Shown in pieces: positions 34,361 to 46,400 of a stretch of 64,000 nucleotides of DNA. A program made the position numbers and the translations under genes. Every line of letters begins with the position of its first letter. Position 1 is the stretch's first letter. Origin of the DNA: Liriodendron chinense (taxonomy: Eukaryota > Streptophyta > Magnoliopsida > Magnoliales > Magnoliaceae); contig ML058588.1 in assembly GCA_003013855.2 (NCBI GenBank), positions 310,001-374,000 of the forward strand, given 5' to 3'. A model generated the notes under the pieces. The model saw nothing but the letters and a program-made list of their open reading frames with translations. It ran no database searches and was not told the origin of the DNA.

Positions 34361-34870
34361 CCAAAACCTTTAAGGGCCAATGTGGAAGCACCAGCAAATC
34401 CTAGGGTTTGGAAACGAAACCTCCTCTCAAACTAAAGCCCTAGTTTGGCAATGATCCAAAACTCAAAAGGGCCCAATTGGACACGGTATCATTTAAATTT
34501 CATTTTCCAAAACCCTAAGGGCCTGTGTGGAAAGCACTGGCAAAACGTAGGGTTTGAAGATGATACCCTCCTCTCGAACTAAAACCCTAGTTTTCCAATG
34601 ATCCAAAACCCTAAGGGCCCAATTGGACAGGGGTTATTTAAATTTAAATTTCCAAAACCCTTAAGGGCCTCTGTGGAAGCACTGGCAAAACCTAGGGCTT
34701 GGAGACGAAACCCTCCTCTCGAACTAAAACCCTAGTTTCACAATGATCCAAAGCCGATCTAAAACCCTAGTTTTGCAATGATCCAAAACCCTAAGGGGCT
34801 AATTGGACACGGACAAAACACAAGACTTGAAGACAAAACACTCATCTCGATCTAAAACCCTAATTTTGCA
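34361..34870. repeat. 145-bp tandem repeat rich in telomere-like AAACCCTA
   Basis: Units begin with 'CCAAAACC(C)T(T)AAGGGCC' at 34361, 34507 and 34652 (periods 146 and 145), and a shortened fourth runs to about 34870. Each contains 'ACTAAAACCCTAGTTTTGCA' and 'GATCCAAAACCCTAAGGGCC'. Motifs of the plant telomere type (CCCTAAA) recur, but as single words within a longer unit, not as a pure telomere array. Confidence 0.9.
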
Positions 34871-35031
34871 GCACATTGGCATCTTCGAAATTGTAAGTTT
34901 CAAAACCATTCATCAAATAAATACTAAACGGCCCACACACCAAAAAACCAATTGATTTTCAGCCACTCAATGTAAACGACGTTTTTGAGTAAAAACCCCT
35001 TGGCAGATGATCCGTTCATAAGGGCCTCAAT

Positions 35032-35071
35032 CCGGGTTCGGGTTCGGGTTCGGTTCGGGTTCGGGTTCGGG
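35032..35071. repeat. (GGGTTC)n short tandem repeat
   Basis: About six GGGTTC units with one shortened to GGTTC. At least four runs of three G within 40 bp could form a G-quadruplex on the plus strand. The minus-strand frame across it (34924-35448) translates the repeat as alternating N-P/R-T and is not a gene. Confidence 0.8.
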
Positions 35072-35376
35072 CAACTCATGCTAAAAAAATTAAGCAGTAC
35101 GGACACTTGCAGGTATTCATACCCGGTCCGTATATGGGTCCAGCGGATATGGTGGAAACCACCTGGTTGTACCGTATCCGATTTGGTAAGAGGAAATTGT
35201 AAACACGTGGCTGCTAATGGAAATTGGGAATGTGGTAGTGTGGCCACGAAAGGAGTGCATGGCCCACCTAAAAAACGACAGGAAACATAGTAGCGTGGCC
35301 CACTTGATGGATGGCAGAAATACCACCTAATGAACGGCAACAAGAGTTCGAGCCCACCGCACGTGATGGACGGACG

Positions 35377-35387
35377 AAAAAAAAAAA
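35377..35387 (-). terminator. RNA polymerase III terminator of tRNA-Trp
   Basis: There are eleven A on the plus strand, which is T11 on the transcribed sense, starting a few bases after the tRNA 3' end. This is the normal Pol III stop signal. Confidence 0.9.
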
Positions 35388-35390
35388 TCT

Positions 35391-35462
35391 TGAACCCGAC
35401 GTGAATCGAACACGCAACCTTCTGATCTGGAGTCAGACGCGCTACCATTGCGCCACGGATCC
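35391..35462 (-). tRNA. tRNA-Trp (CCA)
   Basis: The 72-nt cloverleaf starts GGATCCG and ends CGGGTTC plus discriminator A. The acceptor stem closes with two G-U type pairs. The anticodon loop CTCCAGA gives CCA for tryptophan. Internal promoter boxes are visible: A box TGGCGCAATGG and B box GTTCGATTC. A CAA motif lies 3-5 nt upstream of the first base, as is usual in plant tRNA genes. No intron and no encoded CCA tail, so it is a nuclear-type gene. Confidence 0.97.
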
Positions 35463-35519
35463 ATTTGCTGATATATGACTAACTAAACTTCTTTTCAATG
35501 GAAAACGTTATCTTACGTC

Positions 35520-35945
35520 TTCAGTCAAGTGGGGCCCACTGTAATTATATGGCCCATATCTGCAGCGTCCATTATCCGTCTCGCTTCGGTTCACTTCAGT
35601 TTTTAAGATATAATTCGAATCAAGGAAGCATGTGGGCCACGCCATTAACAACGTTTGATATTAAATGTCGACCATTTAAAAATTTTAGATTGTGTGGACC
35701 CCGAATTGCATTTTTGATACTATCCAATCCATTGATAAGGTGATAACCACCAGGATAAACAGGACATGCAAAAATTCAGGCTATTCTGAAACGTAGGTGG
35801 TCCACACATGATGCTTTTTCATGGTGCGACTAACCTGGCTTTTGGATCGGACTCATTTTCTTGACTCAAGGCGAAAAGGCGTACATGAATGGACGGAGTT
35901 GGATATCGTGTACATGCCACGGTGGGCCTCACACAGGATCTGCTT
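35520..35945. mobile_element. Foldback-family MITE, diverged
   Basis: The left part is 'GTGGGGCCCACTGTAATTAT' and the right part 'CATGCCACGGTGGGCCTCAC'. The inner arms include 'GTGGGCCACGCCATTAAC' and 'GGTGGTCCACACATGATG'. Ends were not resolved. Confidence 0.5.
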
Positions 35946-36189
35946 ATTCCACCAACGGTGCAGAATCAACCTCTTTAAATAAAGTAGACTACTCACGACC
36001 GTCCATCTTGGAAGCCACCACATCCACCTCATAAATGGTGTCAGTGGTGGATCCGAACCGTTCCCATGGATCTAAGTGGGCCAGAATTGGATCGAAACCG
36101 CCCATTTATAGACCTACCCTTCGATGAACATGCATCATGGGAGAATTCTACCTTCTGGCGCATGGCCCACAATTTGGTAGGTCTAGATC

Positions 36190-36515
36190 CACGAAGTATA
36201 TGACACGTGGAATAGTGTTTATAATGCCCGTTGGGGCCTACTCTGATTTAATGCATGGAATCGTTCCGTCCATCAGGTGAGCCCTTCTATGCTAGGGAAT
36301 GGAGCCAAAAATCAGTCTGATTGGAAATTCAGGTGGACCACACCAACTGGATTTAGAGATTCTAGGCACAATTTCTCTCTTTTCCCTCCAGTGTGGCCCA
36401 CCCGAGTTCTAGATCACCCTTATTTCTGGCTTCCAAAGTGAAATAGAGGCGCCTCACAAGATGGACGGAATGGATGTTTGACACATCATCATATCGGGGT
36501 CCACAGAGGTCGACA
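36190..36515. mobile_element. Foldback-family remnant
   Basis: 'GGTGGACCACACCAACTGG' (about 36341) and the inverse-type 'CCAGTGTGGCCCACC' (about 36390) form the inner arms. The outer arms are 'CGTTCCGTCCATCAGGTGAG' and 'GATGGACGGAATGGATG'. It lies downstream of the reticulon gene. Confidence 0.5.
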
Positions 36516-36879
36516 TTACAAAGGATTAGTGAAAATGTAAAATAAAAGTAGAATAAACGTGTTTAATGACAGCGTAACAAACAACACGTGCATCAAAACC
36601 AACTCAAAAGTTATACAAAATGCTCCATCTTCCGGTTTGTACAAAGTGGGGCCCACTGTCCAGTCATCCAAACCATCGATATGATGGGCCTCACCATGGA
36701 TGGCACATGCAGCACAAATCCCCACATTGGAGAAATCCCACCAGACACCACAACGGTTCACATTTTAAGTGCTAAGACATCTATGGATAGGATCTTCCAA
36801 TATCGGCCATTTTTAGTGCATGGGCCATCCACTGCAGGGCCCACCGAACCAACGGTTAAGATTTGAGAGATTACTAACA

Positions 36880-39032
36880 CTACTCAGTTTTCTCCTCTTT
36901 GCTAACCTTTTTCTTAATCTTCCTCAATATTTTCTCATCAACCATCTCAGACAATTTCCGACCGTCCATCTTCACACGCTCAGACGATTTTCGGCCGCAG
37001 ACCTTCACACGCTCTGCACATGCCTGGATCCTATCTTGGTACTTGACGTAAAGGACAGGCAAAGTCAAACCCATCCAAACACCTGAAAAGTCAAAGTCAA
37101 ACACATAATCTAATAAGTCAAAAGGAAGATCAATCCACTCATCAGGTGGGCCCACTGTAAAAAGATCACATACGTGTGAAGTAAGGACCATACTGCGCAT
37201 GTGCGGCCCCACCCGTGATGTTGATGTGAAATCCACACGGTGCATCTGTTGCACCTCTTTATGTTCGCGGCCTACTCAAAGAATCATCCTGATCCAAGAC
37301 TCAGGTGGGACACACCACTGCGAGAAATACATACACCTAAAACCTATTTTTCATGGTGGGCTCCACATATCCCGACCATGAAGTGAACTTTATGGTTCAT
37401 TCCTCCCATGTGTACATATCCCGGCCCAAAAAAAAAAGGAGCTGGTCTACTAAGCATGTGGCCCATCAACATTGGCCATCCACAAGAGATGTCTCCAAAT
37501 TTGGAAGGGATACTCCATCCACAGGGGAACCTATAAGATCAACGGTCCAGATCACAGAGAAATGGGCCCCACTTTACAGTGTCCAAAATCAAGGTCCCAA
37601 GAAGTACTTACCAATGTAGAGGAGTGTAAGGAAGTCGAAGCGGCTACCCACAAGGGAGAGAATCCACAGACCAGCAATCATCTGAGCAACCACTAACCAA
37701 TTCCTCTCCACAGTCACGTGAAATAGCCATCTCACTGCATCTTCAGCCCATGATCGGACGGAATCCGCCATCTCCACTGCAGACTGCTCGGAGACTTCTA
37801 AACCTGACAAGCTTGGCACATCCCTAATGCAAAAATAAATAAATAAAATGCATGAAAAAAGAAGAAGTGTGGACATGTACCACATGTGCCAATTTGGTAC
37901 TTGTGTGTGAAATCAAGGCCACTAGTCAGGTAGAGGGCTCTATGTGCACATGCCCTGTTCCAAAATTCTAGCTGATCCAATAGTTGGGTGGACCATATGT
38001 TTATATTGATTATTGGCCATCCACATGAAACACAGAAGAATAAGGATGATCAATGCGCTCCTATGTTAGTTCCACACCATTTAAAAAAAATGGTGGTGAC
38101 TCTTCAAACAAACCAACGGTGGATGAACCACCCACCATTTCACACAGACCCATCCATTTGATACCATTATTAATTGGATGGCTAGGATTGCTTATATATG
38201 CTCCATCCATGATGGGACACAATTTGGACCATCTGATCAGTAGGCGTTAATCATTGCCACGTATAAGGATGGGTTGCCACAATGTTCAAAAAGTGATTTA
38301 AAAAATGAAATTCTTGTGCTTGTTTGTTTTAGGAAAAAAAAAAAAAAAGTATTTGACAAAGCTTTTACTTTTTATATTTAAGGATTAAACTTTTCCTTTT
38401 TATCTTCTAACATTTGGGTGGTAGCTCTTCTTGGTGAGGCCCACTGTGATGTTTGTGAGTAATCCACGCTGTCCATCCATTTTTCTGGATCATGTTAGGA
38501 CATGTACCAAAAAAAGATGCAAATCCAAAACTCAAGTGGGCCGCATGACAGAGGATTGAATGTCCACTGTTGAAATATTCATGGGGCTGCATAAGTTTTT
38601 GGGTCAGGCTAACTTCTTGTGTTTTCTTTTCACCTCAATGGAAATGATGCTAGGAATGGTATGGATGGCATATAAACACCCAAGGGAGGTTTCAGCTGTA
38701 GGCATTTACCTAACCACATAAAACAGATGAACTGGGTGGATTTCCCAAACACATCATGGTGGCCCACACCTAGCTTCCTGTCGCAGAAAGTTCCTGTGCA
38801 AGCCTTTCGCAAGGAATCCTCGTCCAAGGAAAACCTCTTTTTCCTCCAATTTTATAATTTAAAATGCAAATCAGATTTCCATCTCTTTAACTACATTAGA
38901 CTGTTTGGATTAAAAAGAATAAATTCTACTCAATTGAGGTGGAAAAGGCAGAGGGAAACAGTGGACCAAGGCATACTCGATTCCGAAACAATTGGGAACT
39001 GTCTTATCGAATGAAGAATTGTTTTGGACAAA

Positions 39033-39072
<40 letters not shown>

Positions 39073-41049
39073 GATTTGTTGCAAATTTATAAAATTATAA
39101 GGACGAATTTTATAATTACTGTGAAGAGATTTTGTCAAAATTTTGGCAATATCTTTGCCATACAATATCAAGATCTCCATGAACATAAGATATGCTTGAG
39201 CTAGGTAAATCTGGCTCAATATTGTTGGTGTAAGCTAAAGTGCTTCTGCTAATTACCCTAGATCCAAACAGTAGCCCTAACAATTCATTTGATGGTCGCA
39301 CCATCTATTTGTTAAAGTCCCTTAATATACATTGATATGCCATCCTCCAACAATTCGAGCCTTTAGAACAAGTGGTGATTTGACATGGTAGGCCTTGTTT
39401 TCGAATGATCTAGTTGGGCCATGGTGTATGTTAACAATGGTAACACATCTACCACACATCAAGTTAAATCAACCAAATTGCTCAATCTGAAAGCAGGTGT
39501 TCACTATCAAATTAGTGGGGTCCATCCTTGATGGAGCACAACTTGACAATCACCCTAATCAAATGATCTTAATCTTTGGTGGTGTGACTGCTCACTATTT
39601 TTTTTTTTTTTATATATATATATCCGTCCACTTGATGAAGCAAGATTGCGTAGGGCACACATGTTAAGGATCTAGGCCATTCATCAAGTTGATCTCTCAC
39701 AAAAAATGCCCGGGCCCAAAAATCAGTTAAGGTAGTGGCTCTTCAACATACCTATATATGCAGTCCACTCTCATTTTTCTATGGTGAATCCTAATTTCAT
39801 TGGGCCATGGGTGTGTGATCTACATAAGTGAGAACATTGTAGAGAAAGGATATCTTCTAAGAATTTTTTAGTGAGACATTCATCATACAGTAGTACGAAA
39901 AGAGAGAGGTAAGTCTTGTATTTCTAAGTTTTCTTGTTTGGCCGTGGGTCTCTTTTCACAACAAAATCAAGACATTTATGTTAGACCGTGCTGCACATAC
40001 TATGGATTGCTGGTCCTACCCAACACAAAGTCGTTTCCATGCCATGGATGGGATGTTCATGGTTATCTAATCAAAGTAAATACCTGATGGGCCCCACCTA
40101 ACTGATGGTTGAATGGTTGATTGGGCCTATTTCCTACTAAGAAATCCTGGCCATCCATATTATGGTCTATTGTTTGAATGGTTAGAACTGTCCAATTGCT
40201 ATGATTTTCTTTGGGTGGCCCATGAGGACTGTGTAGGACCAAGTGAACAGTTCAGATTGATTGATTATGCAACTAGAACCACTGATTGACTTCTCGATGT
40301 GCAATAATTTTTACGATTGAATGAAAACCATGCATGCTTACTTGCCGAGGAGTGCGGCCAAGTGGGCCCAAACGAACAAAGAAATGACGGTCGAGATTGC
40401 AACACAAGAAGCGACGGTAACAAATGTATATTGGAAGATTTCCAGCAATACCCACATCCCGGTGGAGACGACAAGAACTGAAAAGCTCAGCTTCTTCCTC
40501 CTCCATAAGAATATATCTTTCAAAGTATCTGCAACAAGACAGAGAAGGTTAGAGATGATATTACGAAGGCCAGATGAGGGTAAAACGGTCTTTTCCTGCT
40601 TACTATAGTAATTCCTATCAAGAGGCCGGATCCACTACAAAGCTTTACCTGCAACATGATCTGTGGGGCCCACCAGGATGATTGGTCAGCCCAAAAATCA
40701 GGTGGGCCACACCACATGGTTTGAGAGATTTTAGTGATGATTTTTCATGGTGTGGCCCATCTGAGTTTTCGATCGGTGTGATTTTTAGGCAACAAGGATA
40801 ATATGAAGGGGCAGACGCGATGGACGGGATTGGATTTCATGCGAACATAACAGTGGGCCCCACATATCTCTTGTAGGTTAAGCTTAACATACGAAGCTTC
40901 GTAGCGGATCCGGTCACTTCGATCAAAGTCTCTGCTCTGCAGAGCCAGTCGGGGGAGGGGTAAAGATGATAATAACTATTAAAATATGGGGGTAAAATGG
41001 TCAATTGGAGCTTACCTTTGGGTGGAGATTGTGGAGTGGAAGTAGACAT
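36880..41049 (-). CDS. Reticulon-like protein (RTNLB family), short form, 4 exons
   Basis: Minus-strand exons: 41049-41016 (11 codons plus one base), 40528-40342, 37823-37612 and 37082-36880 (stop). All have GT..AG introns and sum to 636 nt, 211 aa. Seen: a basic lead-in KDIFLWRRKK (about 15-24), a first long hydrophobic hairpin (25-72), a polar loop (74-121) with 'LEVSEQSAVEMADSVR', a second hydrophobic segment starting MIAGLWILSLVGSRFDFLTL (from 122) and running through LPVLYVKYQDRI, and a lysine-rich tail ending KKKVSKEEKTE. This order is the reticulon homology domain. Family knowledge: plant RTNLBs sit in tubular ER as W-shaped hairpins, bend the membrane and also occur at plasmodesmata. 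The start is the least certain part: the frame stays open upstream, with another Met at about 41140, but the short form fits compact family members. Introns 1 and 3 carry MITE sequence. Confidence 0.9.
38430..38790. mobile_element. Foldback MITE in reticulon intron 3
   Basis: The left arm is 'GAGGCCCACTGTGATGTTTG...CCACGCTGTCCATCC' and the right arm the inverse-type 'ACACATCATGGTGGCCCAC'. The middle includes 'CAAATCCAAAACTCAAGTGG'. A long (TC)n tract lies farther on at 39029-39067. Confidence 0.6.
39029..39067. repeat. (TC)n microsatellite
   Basis: An almost pure dinucleotide run of about 18 units inside reticulon intron 3. Confidence 0.95.
40655..40870. mobile_element. Foldback-family element in reticulon intron 1
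   Basis: Outer words 'CTGTGGGGCCCACCAGGATG' and 'ACAGTGGGCCCCACATATC' face each other. Inner words 'GTGGGCCACACCACATGG' and 'CATGGTGTGGCCCATC' are inverted. It is about 215 bp and non-coding. Confidence 0.6.
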
Positions 41050-41732
41050 GGCGTAGGAGATGAAGATGAGCGAGTTGAGGAAGCTTCTCAGTGCTTTTGA
41101 TGGCAGGATCTTTCGTTGTGGAGTGACACGTGGCATCTGACTGGTGAATGGTGTGGATAGTGGAGCCCACGTGGTGGTGGCGAGGCTGTTGGGTAGGGAT
41201 TCTTTTGACACGTAGGGCTTGTCGGAAGGTGGTTGGGTTTTCGTAGCCCGCGGGGTACCGGAAATCGTGTGGGCGTTATTATGGAGTGCATGTGGGGCCC
41301 ACCTTAGATGGTCTGCCATGCAGGTCATGAGCCATCCAGCTGATGGATTCTTGTCGTCGAGCGGGAACTCTTTCGGCTTTCAACCGTCCAGCCATGATCG
41401 CTTCTTTGAATGGTTTATCATGTGGGTCCTACCTTGGATGGTCCACTCTACCAACCCTGATGATGATTAAGATATTAATGGGCCTATTTGGGCCGGACCC
41501 ATCAGACACAATAAGGTCCATGCCTCATCGTGAATGTTCTTAATCCATCCCTTGATTATGTGGGCCACACATGCACAAGAAAATTGGCATTCAGTTAAAT
41601 GAAAACCATGCAAGATAATTGGGCTACAATAACAATGACCCATGGCTGGCCCAAAAATCTATCGGGTCCATACATGCAATAGCCCACGGATCCAAGCCCA
41701 GTCGTAAGTGGACTCGCCGAACCACCCGACCA
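41050..41732. promoter_or_regulatory. Upstream region of the reticulon gene
   Basis: Its GC content is higher than that of its neighbours (41140-41270, with ACACGTGGCA and CCCACGTGG G-box-like words near 41130 and 41168). A G-box would suit stress or light regulation, but that is inference. No TATA box was placed. An open frame (to 41328) continues upstream of the chosen ATG, so part of this may be longer N-terminal coding sequence. Confidence 0.35.
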
Positions 41733-42010
41733 GATCTGTGTGGGCCCCACCGTGATGTATCTGTTCATCCACGCCGTCCATCGATTTTGTAAGATCATGT
41801 TAAGATATGCGCCCAAAAATGAGGCATACACAACTCTAATGGACCACACCAGAGATGACTCTTGCATTTAATGCAACCAAGCTTACTATTTGGTGTGGTC
41901 CACGAGAGCGTTGTATCTGCTTCATTTTTGGGCCCGTTCCATAGAATGATATTAGAAAAGGGATGGACGGCATGGATAAACAGATACATCATGGTGGGCC
42001 CCCACACAGA
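41733..42010. mobile_element. Short foldback MITE
   Basis: The left arm is 'GGGCCCCACCGTGATGTATC' and the right arm the inverse, 'GATACATCATGGTGGGCCCC'. The loop region contains TGCATTTAATGCA. It is the same subfamily as 57517-57893 (both show 'TCCACGCCGTCCATC', 'CTTGCATTTAATGCAA'-like loops and 'AGAGCGTTG'). Confidence 0.7.
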
Positions 42011-43423
42011 TCTGCTCGTAGGCTTAAAGACCTTTCTACCATTGAGTCGGAGATGTGGCCCACTTGATATGAAAGATCTGACGATGTTCCTTTCATCGGC
42101 CCATGCAAGTCCTCTGCTATGTGCCTCGCCCTCGTTCATGTCATTGGAATCCAGCATCTCTGATGTACACGTGTCACTCGTTGAGGGAAATCAGAACTGT
42201 TATCTGGTGGGCCACCTAAAGACTGTCTCATCATGTGGACAGAACATAGGCTGAAAATCATTGTGATCTGATATACCCTACGACTGATCTGACCGCGGGC
42301 CACTAGATGGATGGTTTTGATTGAACTAGAATCCATCGCACGTGGCTAAAAATCACCTTGATCAGATGACCGCATGGCCGATTCACTTCCATCCTGACCA
42401 TCCATTTTGCAGGCGCCCTTCTTATCTGCCGTTCATCCGTGATCAAGGTGGGACCCACACCCGTCTTGAACCACATGAACATGTCCACATAGGGTGGTTT
42501 TGGGATGTTTGTAGATGGGACTGTAAACTCATTTATGCCCAACTTCACTTAAAAAAGATGGATGGTCCATTTATCAGGTAAAAATGGATGGCCCATTTAT
42601 CAGGTGGAAATTGATGGTTCAGAAACCAACGGTTTAGATTCAACACGCATGTGTTTCTCACGTGGTGATGAGTGGGCCGGCCTGATGTTGACATCCCATA
42701 CACCGTAGATATAACATGCATGTCCCACGTTGGCACGCATTTTGGGAGCTTTAAATTAGTATTATTGGTTCTAAAATATTTCAATCCAACGGTGGATTCT
42801 AGGGCAGTTAGTGGGCCCCACTGGCCTGTAATGCCTTTGGGCCTGACCCACTTCATACACGCATGTTTTGTTTGGAGTACCTAATGGACGGCCCAGATCT
42901 CCGGACATGTGCACAGGCCGTACATGGCCCATTTATTAAGGCCCGAAAAGGTCCCATCCAGGCCCGCTTACAGCTTCACTGTAGGAGCACTTCGAGAACA
43001 AAATATTATGAGAGTTTTCCATGCTTATTAGCCATCCACATGCAATCACGCGTGCCAGAATGCAGCACGTGTATGAGATCCGGTCTTTCAATCTAGTTGG
43101 AAATAAAGCTTAGATCTCTCACCTTAAAATTCGAAATATTCCATTACTCCAAGTGGGCCACAACGTACAAAGCAGACCGTTAAACCAATCTACCCGTTCT
43201 TTTTTTAATGGCGTGGCCCACCTGAGGCATGAAATAGCCTGATTTTAAGGCCAGAAGATCTAAACATCATAACCCACCTGATGAAAAGATCTGATCCCAC
43301 ACAAGTTCCATATTGACACGTGTACATCTAGCAAACCTCTGATTTAAATAATCTTAAGTTCAAATCTTATTACAAGAAAGAAAACAAAAAATGTACATGG
43401 ACGTTGAGGAGTAGTTAGAAAAA
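42011..43423. other. Intergenic stretch between reticulon and transporter genes
   Basis: No gene is supported. 42556-42606 has a near-duplicate 'ATGGATGGTCCATTTATCAGG' / 'ATGGATGGCCCATTTATCAGG'. Multiple GTGGGCC words occur. The 3' UTR of the transporter (below 43424) is expected here, but no poly(A) signal was placed. Confidence 0.4.
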
Positions 43424-46400
43424 TCAAAATCTGGTTGGGAGTCTTGGGACTTTTAGGTTGATGCCTTCTAGGTTGAAAGGGTAGCTGTAGTACTCAGCAT
43501 TCCTCACATCTCCCTTCCTCATCTGGAATTGGGCCCACCATGGTATCCCTCTGTCGGCGGCCGTTTTTTTGGCGTCCAGCGTGTTATCAAGCAGCGTCCC
43601 CACGATCAACGCCACCGTCGGCGGCGATGAAAAGATCGAATTCAAGATCTCATCAAACTGCAAATTAGATGATTTAAAAAAAAGGTTAGATGATCCAAGC
43701 ATGAATTGACAACTAGTCCGAGTTGACTCGGACTCGCTCGAGTCTGCATTGAAAATATGGGGTGACTCGGTTCAACTTGGCCGAGTCGCAACTCGACTTA
43801 GTATCGAATGAGTCAAGCCGAGTCGCAGAGTATTGAATTGTTGGATCCAAGTTAACTTAAATTTTAATGATTTGATAATTGGGGGCCAATGTATTTAAAT
43901 TCAGGTGGAACCCTACCTGGGTTGATCTAGTCTATCAATATGATGGGCCACACCTTGTATGGACCATGTCTGAAGAATCTCCTAACTAGACAATCCTGGC
44001 CGTTCAGCTTGTGGCCTGTAATTTAGACCATCCATCCTTTTCGTATATGGATGGTACACCTGATGCGCGGCCTAGCTTGATTTAAAGGAAAACCTGTATT
44101 AGTCTCGTAACGGACTTTTAGAGGGCGTTACAAACCATTTTTTTTCCCATAACGGGTTAATACATTGGACAGGATGGGGTTTAAATGATGAAACTCGGCT
44201 CTATGATGGATTCTTCTGTTTAATTTTTTTTTGAAATTTTGAGATATAAATTCAAAAATCCAAACGATTGAACAAGCGACATTAATATTTTAGGAAACTG
44301 CATTATTGGATTTCTTATATTTCAAATGGTAGTGTTTAGACGCATGATTTTACTACATATCATTTTTCAGTTTCAGATGGCATTTAGCAACATTTCAATT
44401 GAAAGCTACATGCAACTGCATTTTGCCTGTTTGGCTAGTGCATCGCCAATTGCAATTTGGTCTTTGTGTGTGTTGTTGTGATCGGACGCCTCAAATCTTC
44501 ATGTATAGAAGCCATCGACCAGTCGGCAGAGTTTCATCGATCGGTCGACAGTGAGCATCGACAAGTCGACAAGTTTACTTGTTGGAGTTGGTTTCCTGCA
44601 TGGTTTTGCACGAGGGGTTTCTAATCTCAACTTTCTCCAGGAGATGTTATCCGAGATTAGGGTTTCCGCCAATGGGCCAAGGTTTCCGAGGGGATTGAGA
44701 GAGTTTTAGGTCAAGAGAAAGTTATTTGTTAGCTTGGGATTTCTCTTGTGGGCTGTGATCCGGGTTGTGTTTTTTCTCTCTTGCAACTTATGATATCATA
44801 GTGGATTAATGTCACTTCGTGTAGTTGATTTTTTACCCGTGGGGGGTTTTTCCATGTTAAATTTAGATTGCCTTTTTGTATGTGTCGATTTGCTTGTGTG
44901 ATTGCTATTATGGTTTGCTACCCACCTGCTTTGATTGCTTCCACTACGGGGCTCCTAACCCCATCATGTATTTGTGCAGGTATGATAGAAAATGCAATTT
45001 GGTTTGTCATTAGCATTAGATGAACATGATGTGGTATCGAAAGATTCATCCTAACAATCGGATCATGCTAATAAAATGGATTTGAGAATGCGGGTGATTC
45101 TAACCTTCCAATCTATGGCCGGGAAAATTGATGGTCCAAATTAATTAGGAAAGGTTTGATCATCAGTCTAGATCATCCAACGGTACGATTAGGAAAATCC
45201 AATTTTGAACATGCAGCAAATTATGTAGCGGCCAATTTAGACCATTCGTCACAATGGGTCCATCACATATGTATCAGGCTATCTGGGTCATCAGGTGGGC
45301 CACACATAAATCAAATGTGGACCACCTGCAATGCTTTTTAATCGCCAATCACTCTTCATACAATGCTGCACACCTGATGACCAGTACTGCTGATTTCAGG
45401 CCAGGACGTGAAGTTATTCAACTACCGTGATTTGCTTTCACATGTCTGAAGAGATACTACGCTTGTTAATGGAACAGATCATGATCACTTACCCATCCAG
45501 AGCCCGTTTTAACTGGGCCATGGCCCGCCGAGGTTGAGAAATCATGGAAGTATTGAGGAACAGATATACCGAGGAACAATGACAGGCCCAATACGTACAG
45601 ATTCCGCACCGAATTGTAGTTCACGAATTGCATAAATGAAATGCCGACCGCAGCTACAGAAAATTCAAAAAAAAAAAAAAAAAACTGTTAATAAATGATT
45701 ATTTTTATGCTCCGTTTGGATGCACTATTGAAATGAATTGCAATAACAAGTGGGAATGATCAAATTCCAATCACATTACTATTCATAACAAGTAGCTGTC
45801 AAATTGCAATTACAAGCCTTTCTCACCCAACTTGAAAGTAATGTAAAATCGCAATTTGGCAGTAACTCCATAGGGGCTGAGGGGCGTATGGATTCCACTC
45901 CTCAGGTGGGACCCAATGGATCTCACTACCATCATTGCATTGTTCATGTGTACCTGAGTAGTGGGATCCACACTTCTATCAGTCCTATTGGTCTCTACAT
46001 GTCCATTCTTGGATTGCCACCTCATCCAAATCGGATGCGACTTGTTCAAGTTGACTCGGACTCAATTAAGCCTAATCTGGCCCCTGATAGGGGTGGCAAT
46101 GGGTCAGTTTGAGTTCACGTTATAACGAGGATAGGTCCAGCCTAAACTCAAATTTTTATTAAACCCATTTGTAAATGCATCAACCCAAGCTCAACCCAAG
46201 TGACCCATTTAATTAAAAATAAAAAGTTATTATTTTATATAAAAAGTTATAGTAATATTAACTACAAATTTAGAATTTTTAATTAATATAAAATCAAAGT
46301 CCTGAAATCATCATAACCAAATTTAGGAATTTAAACTTGAATTTCATGAAGGGGTAAGGAGTGAACCATATTCAGGACTCACCAGATCTGGCCCAAAAAA

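Noticed and set aside
34924..35448. 174-aa minus-strand frame, the longest in the window
   Set aside because: It crosses the tRNA-Trp gene, its terminator and the (GGGTTC)n repeat. No family resemblance.
40837..41328. 163-aa minus-strand frame over reticulon exon 1
   Set aside because: Its C-terminal half reads into intron 1 past a good donor (AAAG|GTAAGC). The N-terminal extension is possible but has no family support.
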